Origin: Aquimarina acroporae | GTDB taxonomy: Bacteria; Bacteroidota; Bacteroidia; Flavobacteriales; Flavobacteriaceae | DNA length: 64,000 nt | Direction: 5' to 3' | NCBI RefSeq assembly: GCF_023195925.1 | Contig: NZ_JALPRE010000006.1 | Coordinates: forward strand, 496,001-560,000 | Shown here: positions 35,985-44,801 of the stretch, piece by piece | Layout of the letters: every line of letters begins with the position of its first letter | Position numbering within the stretch: position 1 is the stretch's first letter | The notes under the pieces: generated by a model | What the model was told of the DNA's origin: nothing | The model's input: only the letters and a program-made list of their open reading frames with translations | Database searches by the model: none | Program-made: the position numbers and the translations under genes

Positions 35985-36521
35985 ATGAGTAAGTACTTTA
36001 CTATTATTTTATTTTTATTTTTTTCTAATAATAATGGATATGTAGGAAAGTTTTCATACACTGAAAGAAGCGAATTGGATTGGTCTGATTTTAGGGGAAG
36101 ACCTGAATCTAGCAGTACTTTTGATGCTAGTGTGAATACTGGAATTACTTATCAATGGTCTTATGGGAAAGATGATGGTAATATAGAATTGAACTATCAA
36201 GTTGATAGTTTCTGTTATCCCTCTTTGTCTTGGGTTAAACGAGGAAAAATGTCTAGTATGTTACTTTCTCATGAGCAACTACACTTTGATATTTCTGAAC
36301 TACACGCTCGAATCATGAGAAAAAGATTGAAAGAATATAAAGCTGGAGATAATATTCGTAGAGATCTTAATAAAATGTACAAGTTGGTAGAACGAATGCG
36401 TATTAATATGCAGGAAAGATATGATGAAGAAACAGAGCATTCGAGAAATAGTGAAGCACAGAAGAAATGGGAGAAAAAAGTGGAGACCTTAATGTGGTAT
36501 TATCGTGACTATAAGAAATAG
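35985..36521 (+). CDS. DUF922-type predicted zinc protease
   Basis: 178 aa from the ATG at 35985 (an in-frame TTG upstream abuts the promoter). Short N-terminal hydrophobic segment (about 5-14) as signal or anchor, LDWSDFRGRPESSS typical of DUF922, and His96-Glu97-x-x-His100 in LLSHEQLHFDISELHAR, a clear metal-site motif. A Lys/Glu-rich helical tail follows. Probably a periplasmic zinc-dependent hydrolase; the target is unknown. The DUF3820 gene begins 20 bases downstream. Confidence 0.85.
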   Translation: MSKYFTIILFLFFSNNNGYVGKFSYTERSELDWSDFRGRPESSSTFDASVNTGITYQWSYGKDDGNIELNYQVDSFCYPSLSWVKRGKMSSMLLSHEQLHFDISELHARIMRKRLKEYKAGDNIRRDLNKMYKLVERMRINMQERYDEETEHSRNSEAQKKWEKKVETLMWYYRDYKK

Positions 36522-36541
36522 ATAATATTTTTTTGATTTTT

Positions 36542-36766
36542 ATGGAGGTTCACTTTCAAAAAGACTTTTTACTAAAATTAGCTCATACCAAAATGCCGTT
36601 CGGCAAATATAAAGATAGATATCTTATTGATCTTCCAGAATACTATATCGTATGGTATCATAACAAAGGATTCCCCAAGGGTAAACTGGGCCAACAACTT
36701 CAGACGGTATATGAACTCAAAGTAAATGGACTAGAACATCTAATTCGTAATATCCAAAAGTTTTAA
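36542..36766 (+). CDS. DUF3820 small protein
   Basis: 74 aa from ATG 36542. The core KMPFGKYKDRYLIDLPEYYI then VWYHNKGFPKGKLG is the DUF3820 signature (sometimes named after a quorum-sensing-linked virulence factor, with no proven activity here). Follows DUF922 by 20 bases and converges on the next gene with one base between stops. Confidence 0.9.
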   Translation: MEVHFQKDFLLKLAHTKMPFGKYKDRYLIDLPEYYIVWYHNKGFPKGKLGQQLQTVYELKVNGLEHLIRNIQKF

Positions 36767-36767
36767 A

Positions 36768-37289
36768 TTACATATTAACGAATTCGTATCCAGCTAATTC
36801 ATTTTTTGTTAAATCGATTTCCTTTTCATTGAGTAGAATTCCATGTTCTACATAAGCTTTTAGATTAGCTAACCAAAATGTCCAGCCATTACTGCAGCCA
36901 AAATGAATTTTTAACTTACTTTCATCATCCGTTGGGATATCATATTGAGTTAGTGTAATAATAGTAACGGTGTTTTTTGGTGATAACTGAATAGATACCT
37001 TAGAAGATTCGAATGATATCTCAATATGATCTTTCCCGTTGGCGATTATGACTTTTCCTTCTTCTTTTCCATCCCAATTGTGCCATTGCCATAAATAGGT
37101 GTCATTTTCTTGAATGTGCTCATCGGGGAGTCTTATTTTTTGGTGCTTATCTCGGTATTCGGCATGTTTTAAAAACCAGGAAGTGATCCCTTGTGAGGTA
37201 GCCCATAGCGGATATAATTCCTCTACCGATGCATGGATGTAAATTTTTTTGGTAAAAGAGTTCCATTCTAAATTGTTCATGATGTACAT
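36768..37289 (-). CDS. SRPBCC / AHSA1-domain protein
   Basis: 173 aa (170 if the fourth codon, ATG 37280, is used). One SRPBCC helix-grip domain: KKIYIHASVEELYPLWATSQ, ITSWFLKHAEYRD, YLWQWHNWDGKEEGKV and FWLANLKAYVEHG. Members bind small hydrophobic ligands or act like the Hsp90-activator C-domain; the ligand is unknown. Single gene. Confidence 0.9.
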   Translation of the reverse strand: MYIMNNLEWNSFTKKIYIHASVEELYPLWATSQGITSWFLKHAEYRDKHQKIRLPDEHIQENDTYLWQWHNWDGKEEGKVIIANGKDHIEISFESSKVSIQLSPKNTVTIITLTQYDIPTDDESKLKIHFGCSNGWTFWLANLKAYVEHGILLNEKEIDLTKNELAGYEFVNM

Positions 37290-37400
37290 GTTATATTCTA
37301 TATCTCTAAAAATAATAAAATTATAGCTTTTGAAAGCTAGGTTGTAGTTTTAATATGTTGATAATGAGTATGAAATAAGCATGAGGTCTATTCAAGGCAC

Positions 37401-37434
37401 AAAAAAAGCGCCATGTTTTAATGGCGCTTTTTTT
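37401..37434. terminator. Strong bidirectional terminator downstream of lysA
   Basis: AAAAAAAGCGCCAT (37401-37414), loop GTTTTA, ATGGCGCTTTTTTT (37421-37434): perfect 14-bp stem with seven-base A and T flanks. It serves lysA on the minus strand; nothing plus-strand ends here. Confidence 0.92.
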
Positions 37435-37455
37435 ATGTATTATTATTACTTTTTG

Positions 37456-38688
37456 TTAAGATACAGATTCGGTCACTTTTGAAAATATATCAGCTTCAAT
37501 TTGATTTTTGGTTAAATCTTCAAAGGTTTCTCTTTTTCGAATTAAATGAGCTTTACCTTCATGCCATAAGACCTCAGCAGGTCTATAGCGAGAGTTATAA
37601 TTGCTAGCCATTGAAAAGCAATAGGCTCCGGCATTTTTAAAAGCTATGATGTCTCCTTCATTAATTTCAGAAATTCTTCTATTGGTAGCAAACGTATCCG
37701 TCTCACATATATATCCAACTACAGAATAAAATCGTTCTCTTCCTTTAGGATTCGAAACATTTATAATTTCGTGATGCGAATTATAAAACATCGGACGGAT
37801 AAGGTGATTAAAACCACTATCTATTCCTGCAAATACTGTAGAGGTCGTTTGTTTTATAACATTAACTTTCGCTAAAAAATATCCCGAAGCACTAACCAAG
37901 AATTTACCAGGTTCAAAACCTAAGGTTAATTCTTTTCCATATTCTTTACAAAACTCGTTGAAACGTTTGCTTAGTTTTTCACCAAACTCTTCAATATTGG
38001 TTTCGATATCTCCTTCTTTGTATGGTACTTTAAAACCACTACCAAAATCAATAAAATCTAAGTTTTTGAAATTTTTAGCAGTATCAAATAAGATTTCACT
38101 TGCATATAAGAAAACTTCAACATCAAGAATGTCACTTCCTGTGTGCATATGTATACCGTTAATAGTCATTCCTGTATTTTCAACAATCCTTAGAATGTGC
38201 GGTATTTGATGAATAGAAATTCCGAACTTACTATCAATATGTCCTACTGAAATTTTACTGTTACCTCCAGCCAAAACATGTGGGTTAATTCTAATGCATA
38301 CTGGAGTTGTAGGATGTTTAGATCCAAACTGCTCCAGAATAGATAAGTTGTCAATATTAATTTGAACTCCAAGAGCAGAAACCGCTTCTATTTCTTCCAA
38401 AGAAACTCCATTTGGAGTAAAGATGATATCTTCTGGTTTTACCCCAGCCTTTAAACCAAGTTGCACTTCTTGTATAGATACTGTGTCTAAACCAGCTCCC
38501 AAAGAATTTATTAGCTTTAATATAGATATATTCGAAAGTGCTTTTACTGCATAGTTAAGCTTCACCTGTTTGACTTTTTTGAAAGCGTCGAACAGACGAT
38601 TGTATTGTGAAATAATCTTTGAGGAGTCATATACATAAACAGGACTCCCGTGCTCTTTAGCTACTGCTAATAAATTTTTATTCTCCAT
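37456..38688 (-). CDS. lysA: Diaminopimelate decarboxylase
   Basis: 410 aa, alanine-racemase-type PLP barrel with Lys49 (KLNYAVKALSN) as the PLP lysine, HMHTGSDI, the EPGKFLV phosphate/substrate loop and the CETDTFA motif with the Cys from the partner subunit. It makes lysine from meso-diaminopimelate. It stands alone, without other dap genes; a perfect terminator follows. Confidence 0.96.
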   Translation of the reverse strand: MENKNLLAVAKEHGSPVYVYDSSKIISQYNRLFDAFKKVKQVKLNYAVKALSNISILKLINSLGAGLDTVSIQEVQLGLKAGVKPEDIIFTPNGVSLEEIEAVSALGVQINIDNLSILEQFGSKHPTTPVCIRINPHVLAGGNSKISVGHIDSKFGISIHQIPHILRIVENTGMTINGIHMHTGSDILDVEVFLYASEILFDTAKNFKNLDFIDFGSGFKVPYKEGDIETNIEEFGEKLSKRFNEFCKEYGKELTLGFEPGKFLVSASGYFLAKVNVIKQTTSTVFAGIDSGFNHLIRPMFYNSHHEIINVSNPKGRERFYSVVGYICETDTFATNRRISEINEGDIIAFKNAGAYCFSMASNYNSRYRPAEVLWHEGKAHLIRKRETFEDLTKNQIEADIFSKVTESVS

Positions 38689-38840
38689 CGTGTCACAATT
38701 TAAGCCTACGAAATTATCAATAAAATCAGAGATATTACGATCTAATTATAAAAAAATCTACTTCCTTGGTAGATTTTAAGATTTTTAACTTGTGTTTAAG
38801 GGGGATAACAATAGGTTATTAGTACATTTAAATAAAAAAA

Positions 38841-39476
38841 ATGCTTCCTCTTTTTCCTTTAGAACTAGTGGTGTATCCTGGTGAACGCCTGCCTTTACAC
38901 GTTTTTGAAAAACGATATCAACAATTAATCGCAGATTGCGAAACGCATCGTATTTCGTTTGGTGTTCCTACCTACATAAATAAAAAATTAGAATATGGTA
39001 CCGAAGTAACGTTGCAAAAAGTAGCAAAACGTTATCCTGGAGGAGAGAGTGATGTGGTATGTGTAGGAACAAGAATCTTTAGGATCACACAATTTTATCA
39101 ACAGTACCCAGGTAAATTATATCCAGGGGGAGAAGTAGAGTTTTTGGACGATAAAGATAATGGAGCAAAGGATCTTCAAGAAGAATTATTAAAAAACATA
39201 GCCATTCTATATGTAGAACTTACTATAGAAAACCCACCGATTTTCGATATTCCTTTTGTGAGTTATCAAGTGGCTCATAAAGTGGGGTTGGCTATGCATC
39301 AGGAATATCATCTATTGAAATTAAGAAGTGAGTTAGAAAGACTTAATTATCTTATTGGACATCTAAAGATTACTATTCCGGTAGTTAGAGAAATGAATCG
39401 CGCCAAAGAAGTTATTAAAATGAATGGTCATTTTAAGAATTTTGATCCTTTAGATTTTGATGATTTCAAGCTCTAA
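38841..39476 (+). CDS. LON N-terminal (substrate-binding) domain protein
   Basis: 211 aa. LPLFPLELVVYPGERLPLHVFEKRYQQL is the classic opening of the LON-substrate-binding domain (quoted in part: LPLFPLELVVYPGE), followed by VGTRIFRI and a helical second half. No protease or ATPase domain is attached. Known stand-alone versions are of unproven function, perhaps adaptors. A near-consensus TACATTTA at 38823-38830 may be its -7 box. Confidence 0.9.
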   Translation: MLPLFPLELVVYPGERLPLHVFEKRYQQLIADCETHRISFGVPTYINKKLEYGTEVTLQKVAKRYPGGESDVVCVGTRIFRITQFYQQYPGKLYPGGEVEFLDDKDNGAKDLQEELLKNIAILYVELTIENPPIFDIPFVSYQVAHKVGLAMHQEYHLLKLRSELERLNYLIGHLKITIPVVREMNRAKEVIKMNGHFKNFDPLDFDDFKL

Positions 39477-39505
39477 TTTCTAAGTCGTATTTTTTGTGTA
39501 AAAGA

Positions 39506-39537
39506 TTGGCACAGTAACTTCACTTTTCCTATTTTTG
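39506..39537 (+). promoter_or_regulatory. Promoter of sucC
   Basis: TTG (39506-39508), 21 bases, TATTTTTG (39530-39537, exact TAnnTTTG). Leader of about 75 bases to the ATG at 39618. Confidence 0.6.
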
Positions 39538-39617
39538 GAACTGCTTAAAAAGCGCAAATTTAACAGGCCTATAAGTGTCAAAAAATGGTCTGATAATAAA
39601 TGTAATAACTAAAACAG

Positions 39618-40811
39618 ATGAATTTACACGAGTATCAGGGTAAAGAAATATTAAGCAGCTTTGGCGTACGTATTCAACGTGGTATTGTTGCTCAAAATGC
39701 AAACGAAGCGGTAGCTGCTGCAAAACAATTAACTGCAGAAACAGGAACTGGGTGGCATGTGATTAAAGCACAGGTTCACGCCGGTGGGCGCGGTAAAGGA
39801 GGGGGAGTGAAACTCGCCAAAAATCTTCAAGAAGTAGAGGAAATTGCAGAACAAATCATAGGAATGAATTTGATTACTCCTCAAACTTCTGCAGAAGGTA
39901 AAAAAGTACATCAGGTTTTAGTAGCAGAAGATGTGTATTATCCTGGCGATAGTGAACCGGACGAATTCTACATGTCTGTTTTATTGAATCGTACTTCAGG
40001 TCGTAATATGATCATGTATTCTACTGAAGGAGGTATGGATATCGAAACTGTAGCCGAAGAAACTCCTCATTTAATCTTTACAGAAGAAATTGATCCTTCT
40101 GTTGGAATACTTCCTTTTCAAGCAAGAAGAGTTGCTTTTAACTTAGGTTTGAGTGGTTCTGCTTTTAAAGAAATGACCAAGTTTGTGATGGCGCTATATA
40201 CAGCATATGTAAAGTCTGATGCTTCTCTATTTGAAATTAATCCTGTATTGAAAACTAGTGATGATAAAATCATGGCTGTAGATGCAAAGGTTACTTTAGA
40301 TGATAATGCCTTGTATAGACATAAGAACTATGTTGACATGAGAGATATCAGAGAAGAAAATCCCATTGAAGTTGAAGCTAAAGAAGTTGGTCTTAACTAT
40401 GTAGATCTAGACGGAAATGTTGGTTGTATGGTAAATGGTGCAGGCCTTGCAATGGCAACTATGGATTTGATAAAGCAAGCAGGGGGAGAGCCAGCAAACT
40501 TCTTAGATGTTGGAGGAACAGCAGATGCTAAGCGTGTGGAAACTGCGTTTAGAATTATTCTTAAAGATCCTAACGTAAAGGCTATCTTGATCAATATTTT
40601 TGGAGGAATTGTAAGATGTGATCGTGTAGCACAGGGTGTTGTAGATGCCTACAAGAATATGGGAGATGCGATCAACGTTCCGATCATTGTGCGTTTACAA
40701 GGTACTAATGCAGATATTGCTAAAGAATTGATTGATAACAGTGGATTAGACGTACAGAGCGCTGTGCAGTTCCAGGAAGCTGCTGATAAAGTTCAAGCTG
40801 TTTTGGCATAA
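39618..40811 (+). CDS. sucC: Succinate-CoA ligase (ADP-forming) beta subunit
   Basis: 397 aa. ATP-grasp domain from the start ([17 protein letters not shown]), [10 protein letters not shown] glycine loop, metal-site region FEINPVL, and the C-terminal ligase domain with [19 protein letters not shown]-cycle step succinyl-CoA to succinate. The alpha subunit gene sucD is not adjacent, so the two subunits are coded apart here. Its own promoter and terminator mark a single-gene unit. Confidence 0.97.
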   Translation: MNLHEYQGKEILSSFGVRIQRGIVAQNANEAVAAAKQLTAETGTGWHVIKAQVHAGGRGKGGGVKLAKNLQEVEEIAEQIIGMNLITPQTSAEGKKVHQVLVAEDVYYPGDSEPDEFYMSVLLNRTSGRNMIMYSTEGGMDIETVAEETPHLIFTEEIDPSVGILPFQARRVAFNLGLSGSAFKEMTKFVMALYTAYVKSDASLFEINPVLKTSDDKIMAVDAKVTLDDNALYRHKNYVDMRDIREENPIEVEAKEVGLNYVDLDGNVGCMVNGAGLAMATMDLIKQAGGEPANFLDVGGTADAKRVETAFRIILKDPNVKAILINIFGGIVRCDRVAQGVVDAYKNMGDAINVPIIVRLQGTNADIAKELIDNSGLDVQSAVQFQEAADKVQAVLA

Positions 40812-40833
40812 AGAAATAAAATTTTATATATGT

Positions 40834-40862
40834 AAAAGCGGTCATTCTAGGCCGCTTTTTTT
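40834..40862 (+). terminator. Terminator of sucC
   Basis: AAAAGCGGTC (40834-40843), loop ATTCTA, GGCCGCTTTT (40850-40859) with one G-U pair, then more T. Confidence 0.85.
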
Positions 40863-40884
40863 ATTAACCTTATTTAATATACAT

Positions 40885-41391
40885 ATGTCTTTAGAAATTT
40901 CTGAAATTGTAGAGAAGTTAGCGTTAACTCCTCATCCTGAAGGAGGGTTTTATAAAGAAACTTATAGAAGTAAAGAGACGATATCTCAAGAAGAACTTTA
41001 TCCTAATTTTGAGGGAAGTCGTAATTATAGCACAGGGATTTATTTTTTGTTGACTTCAGATAATTTTTCGGCTTTTCATAGAATCAAACAAGATGAAATG
41101 TGGCATTTTTATATGGGTTCTCCTCTTTTTGTGCATGTGATTTATCAAGATGGTACATATAAAAGGTATACGTTGGGGACGGATTTTTATAATATGCAAA
41201 TGCCTCAATTGGTGGTTCCGGCAGGTTGTTGGTTCGCTTCAAGTGTGAAACATAATGAAGCATACTCTTTGGTAGGTTGTACCGTGGCTCCCGGGTTTGA
41301 TTTTGATGATTTTGAACTAGCGGAGAGAAATAAGTTGATTTCAGAATTTCCTGAGCATAAAACTGTGATTACTGAATTAACACGGGTATAA
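40885..41391 (+). CDS. Cupin, DUF985 family
   Basis: 168 aa. LTPHPEGGFYKETYRS, FLLTSDNFSAFHRIKQDEMWHFYMGSPL and the C-terminal VGCTVAPGFDFDDFELAER are the DUF985 marks (the second is one continuous conserved stretch; only part need be quoted). Small single-barrel cupin, likely metal-binding, of unknown substrate; some relatives act on sugar nucleotides. Ends inside a bidirectional terminator. Confidence 0.92.
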   Translation: MSLEISEIVEKLALTPHPEGGFYKETYRSKETISQEELYPNFEGSRNYSTGIYFLLTSDNFSAFHRIKQDEMWHFYMGSPLFVHVIYQDGTYKRYTLGTDFYNMQMPQLVVPAGCWFASSVKHNEAYSLVGCTVAPGFDFDDFELAERNKLISEFPEHKTVITELTRV

Positions 41392-41420
41392 AAAAGCTGG
41401 TAACTAGTTACCAGCTTTTT
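41391..41420. terminator. Bidirectional terminator between the cupin and tricorn-type protease genes
   Basis: A perfect 30-base palindrome, AAAAAGCTGGTAACT followed by AGTTACCAGCTTTTT. It starts on the last base of the cupin stop codon. Confidence 0.92.
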
Positions 41421-41425
41421 TAGTT

Positions 41426-44400
41426 TTAATTTCTAGCTCTTTTTGGGTATGAAGGGCGTTTTGGTTCTTTAAGAGGGTTTTCTTGTAGTTTCTTAAGAAT
41501 TACATCAATAGCTTTGTCTAATTGAGGATCCTCTCCATTAATTACTTTTGATGGGAGTTGTTCTATTTCTATGTCTGGAGCTACACCGACATTTTCTACA
41601 ATAAACCCATCTTCTGTCCAAATCGCAACGTTAGGAGCAGTAACACTAGCCCCATCAATAAATTCTGGGAACCCTAAAATACCTACTAGTCCACCCCAAG
41701 TGCGTTTTCCTATCATAGTACCTACATTAAATTTTTTGAACATCCATGGGAACATATCACCTCCAGAACCAGCAGTTTCGTCAATTAAAAGAACTTTTGG
41801 CCCCTGTATAGAGGCGCTCGGGGTTTTAAGATCTTTACCATATCTAAAGTTCCAATGAGATTGGTATGGATTAAGTAGAAGGTTGATGTAATAATCTGAG
41901 ATTTGCCCTCCTCCGTTAAATCGTTCGTCAATAATTATTGCTTTTTTATTAGCCTGAGGATAAAAATACCTTTTAAAATATTCATGTCCAGCTGTAGTAG
42001 TGTTTGGTACGTAAACATAAGCTACTTGCCCATTGGTAGCTTCGTGTACTTTCTTTAAGTTACCTTCTACCCAGTCTCTATTCCTTAGGGCAGATTCATT
42101 GCCGATAGGAGTAATTTTAAGAGTTCTAGAGTTTGAATAGTTTGGAGTTGGACCTACTGTAATTTCTACTATTTTATCGGCCGTGTTTTCAAAGTGATTA
42201 AAAATGTTATCTGTTGCATTTAAATCTTTTCCGTTTACTGCAAGTAGATATTCTCCCTTTTTTACATCTATCCCTGGTCCGCTAAGTGGTGCACGCATTT
42301 TTGGATTCCAGTTTAGGCCTCCGTATATTTTTTTGAAACGGTATCTATTGTTTTCAATGCTATAATCAGCCCCAAGTAAGCCACCTGGTATTCTTTTGGG
42401 GATATTTAGCCTTTCGCCTCGTCCTACCATTCTATGATGTCCAACAGAAAGCTCGCTAAACATCCATTGCATGACTCTATCAAGATCGCCTCTGGTTGTT
42501 AAATGAGGTAAAAAGACTTCATATTTATTTTTTACTCCTTTCCAGTCTGATCCATGCATTCCCGGGTCATAGAAGTAATCACGATTAATACGCCATGCTT
42601 CTTTAAAAATGTTTTTCCATTCTAAAGAAGGTGTCATTTTTACTTGAATAGCGCTAATGTTTAGTGTTTCATTGCCGTTTGTCGGTTTTTTCCCTGTTTC
42701 TGTTATTCCCCATTTATTCTTAGTGGTATACAACATTTTCTTTCCATTAGAAGAAATCATATAATTATCAAGCTTCATGACTTCAGAATCCTTTTGCTCT
42801 TTAATGTCATACATGTGAAGGGTAGGTGTTGTTTCAAAATCGTTTTGACTCCCTGAGATATATAGTAATTTATCACTTTCACCAGAACCGAGGTTGTAAT
42901 AGAAACCTGGTTTTACAGGTAGGTCTACAATTCTGTTTTGTATTCCGTTTATATCAATTTGAACAGGTTTTACAGTGTCTTTTTGATCTTTTTTATCGTC
43001 CTTGTTGTTAGAATCTTCTTCTTTAGATTCTTCTTCATCACTTTCTTTTTCGAAAGGGGATAAGGTGTTTTTTTGGAGTGTAACTAGGTATAATGAAGTG
43101 GTTAATGTCATGTCTTGGTTAGACTGGTCAAACCAGTTTACCACCGGTCCAGCATCTGTAGATGCAGTAAAATATATGTATTTGCCGTTACGATCAAAAA
43201 CAGGATCACTTGCATTGCTCAAGCCATCGGTTATGGCATATGATTTATTTTGAGATATCGAGTAAAGATACAATTGCTCAAAATTGCTATCTATAATTTT
43301 AGAATATACAATCCATTTTGAGTCTGATGACCAATCACCAAATAGGTTTCTGAAAGCGCCAGGAAAATAATATTCATCGGTGTCAATTTTGGTCATTTTT
43401 TTTGTGTCAATATCAAATATATATAAGCTTCTTCCATTGTCAGAAAAACTTATTTTTTTTCCATCTGGAGACCAGCTGGTAAATGCATAGAAGCCTGTTC
43501 CTGATAGCTTAAAGGTTTGCGTTTTTCCCTTATTGTCTTGTTGTTTAATATGTAATTCATATTCGCCTGATGCATCAGAAAAATAAGCGACATGCTTTCC
43601 GTCGGGAGACCATGAAGGGTATTTTTCATGAGCACCTGCGCTAGAAGTAATATTTCTTGGGTCTCCTTTGTCTGCGGGCACGGTAATGATTTCACCTCTA
43701 TAATCAAATACTGCTCTTTTTCCGGTTGGTGATATATGAGCAGAGCGGATGTATCGATCTCCTTTAATATATCGATCTCTCAATTCGAGTAAATCTGTTG
43801 CGATTCCAATGGTTAGCTTCGAACTACTTTTTTGAGCAATATCGTATGTGTGAAGATAGCCAGCTTGTTCGAAGATTATTTTGTTTTGATTTAATTTAGC
43901 ATTAAGGATGGGGAAATCATCAAATTGAGTAAGCTGTTCAATAGTTTTTGAGGTAGTGTTGTATGAATACAAGTTGAATTCTCCATTTCGATCACTTAGG
44001 AAAAATACATTATCATTTTTCCACATGGGTTGAACATCATTACTTCCTCCATTTGGTTGTGGTATTTTTACTATAGATTTATCTGCAAAAGAAAATAACC
44101 ATATATTGGCGATTGTACCTCCTCTATAATTTTTCCATTGCTGAAATCTTTCTCGAATTGGAGTGTAAGCCATTTGAGTGCCATCGGGAGAATACGTAGC
44201 ATGCCAGGCATTGGGTATTTCTAACTCTTTAGGAAAACCTCCGTCGATATTAACTTGGTAGAGTTTTGCATATCGTCGAGTATGTATGGCTCTCTGAGAA
44301 TTGAACAATACAGATTTTCCATCGGGAGAAAAACCTAGTGTGATGTCATCTCCGGGGTGCCAGGTTAGTCGTTTAGGAATTCCTCCCGTGGTAGGAAGAA

Positions 44401-44689
44401 TATAAACGTCTACGTTGCCATCGTACTGTGCGCTAAAAGCTATATGCTTTCCATCTGGAGAGAAAACCGGATTAGACTCTATGCCTTTGTCAATGGTAAG
44501 CCTTTTAGGTTGTGAACCATCTAAGTTAGCAATCCATAGATCTTCGGCATAAATGAAGGCTATATTTGTTTGACTAATAGCGGGTTGTTGCATCATTCTT
44601 GTATTGACAGGGTCAATAGGAAAAGAATATAATGGAATGCAAAGAAAAAATAAAAGTAGTTTTGAAAGTGTGAGTTTTAACTTGATCAT
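41426..44689 (-). CDS. Tricorn-type S41 serine protease, secreted
   Basis: 1087 aa. Signal peptide about 1-23, a WD40-like/TolB beta-propeller with repeated SPDGK motifs (about 45-540), a long acidic linker (about 545-575), a second beta-rich part, a helical tricorn core, a PDZ domain (about 790-870) and the S41 protease domain with catalytic Ser975 in ETAGSGGD and DERFNGGGQISDYY. Such proteases degrade oligopeptides outside the inner membrane; Bacteroidota carry several. Own terminator; no operon partner. Confidence 0.94.
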   Translation of the reverse strand: MIKLKLTLSKLLLFFLCIPLYSFPIDPVNTRMMQQPAISQTNIAFIYAEDLWIANLDGSQPKRLTIDKGIESNPVFSPDGKHIAFSAQYDGNVDVYILPTTGGIPKRLTWHPGDDITLGFSPDGKSVLFNSQRAIHTRRYAKLYQVNIDGGFPKELEIPNAWHATYSPDGTQMAYTPIRERFQQWKNYRGGTIANIWLFSFADKSIVKIPQPNGGSNDVQPMWKNDNVFFLSDRNGEFNLYSYNTTSKTIEQLTQFDDFPILNAKLNQNKIIFEQAGYLHTYDIAQKSSSKLTIGIATDLLELRDRYIKGDRYIRSAHISPTGKRAVFDYRGEIITVPADKGDPRNITSSAGAHEKYPSWSPDGKHVAYFSDASGEYELHIKQQDNKGKTQTFKLSGTGFYAFTSWSPDGKKISFSDNGRSLYIFDIDTKKMTKIDTDEYYFPGAFRNLFGDWSSDSKWIVYSKIIDSNFEQLYLYSISQNKSYAITDGLSNASDPVFDRNGKYIYFTASTDAGPVVNWFDQSNQDMTLTTSLYLVTLQKNTLSPFEKESDEEESKEEDSNNKDDKKDQKDTVKPVQIDINGIQNRIVDLPVKPGFYYNLGSGESDKLLYISGSQNDFETTPTLHMYDIKEQKDSEVMKLDNYMISSNGKKMLYTTKNKWGITETGKKPTNGNETLNISAIQVKMTPSLEWKNIFKEAWRINRDYFYDPGMHGSDWKGVKNKYEVFLPHLTTRGDLDRVMQWMFSELSVGHHRMVGRGERLNIPKRIPGGLLGADYSIENNRYRFKKIYGGLNWNPKMRAPLSGPGIDVKKGEYLLAVNGKDLNATDNIFNHFENTADKIVEITVGPTPNYSNSRTLKITPIGNESALRNRDWVEGNLKKVHEATNGQVAYVYVPNTTTAGHEYFKRYFYPQANKKAIIIDERFNGGGQISDYYINLLLNPYQSHWNFRYGKDLKTPSASIQGPKVLLIDETAGSGGDMFPWMFKKFNVGTMIGKRTWGGLVGILGFPEFIDGASVTAPNVAIWTEDGFIVENVGVAPDIEIEQLPSKVINGEDPQLDKAIDVILKKLQENPLKEPKRPSYPKRARN

Positions 44690-44801
44690 AATAGGTGTGA
44701 TTGATAAACTTTATTGCATTGTTTGCAGAAGGGAAAATACACCTTTTGTAAAAGGCTTGTTGTTAACTAAAACCTAAAAACCAGTCAATAATGAATATTT
44801 A

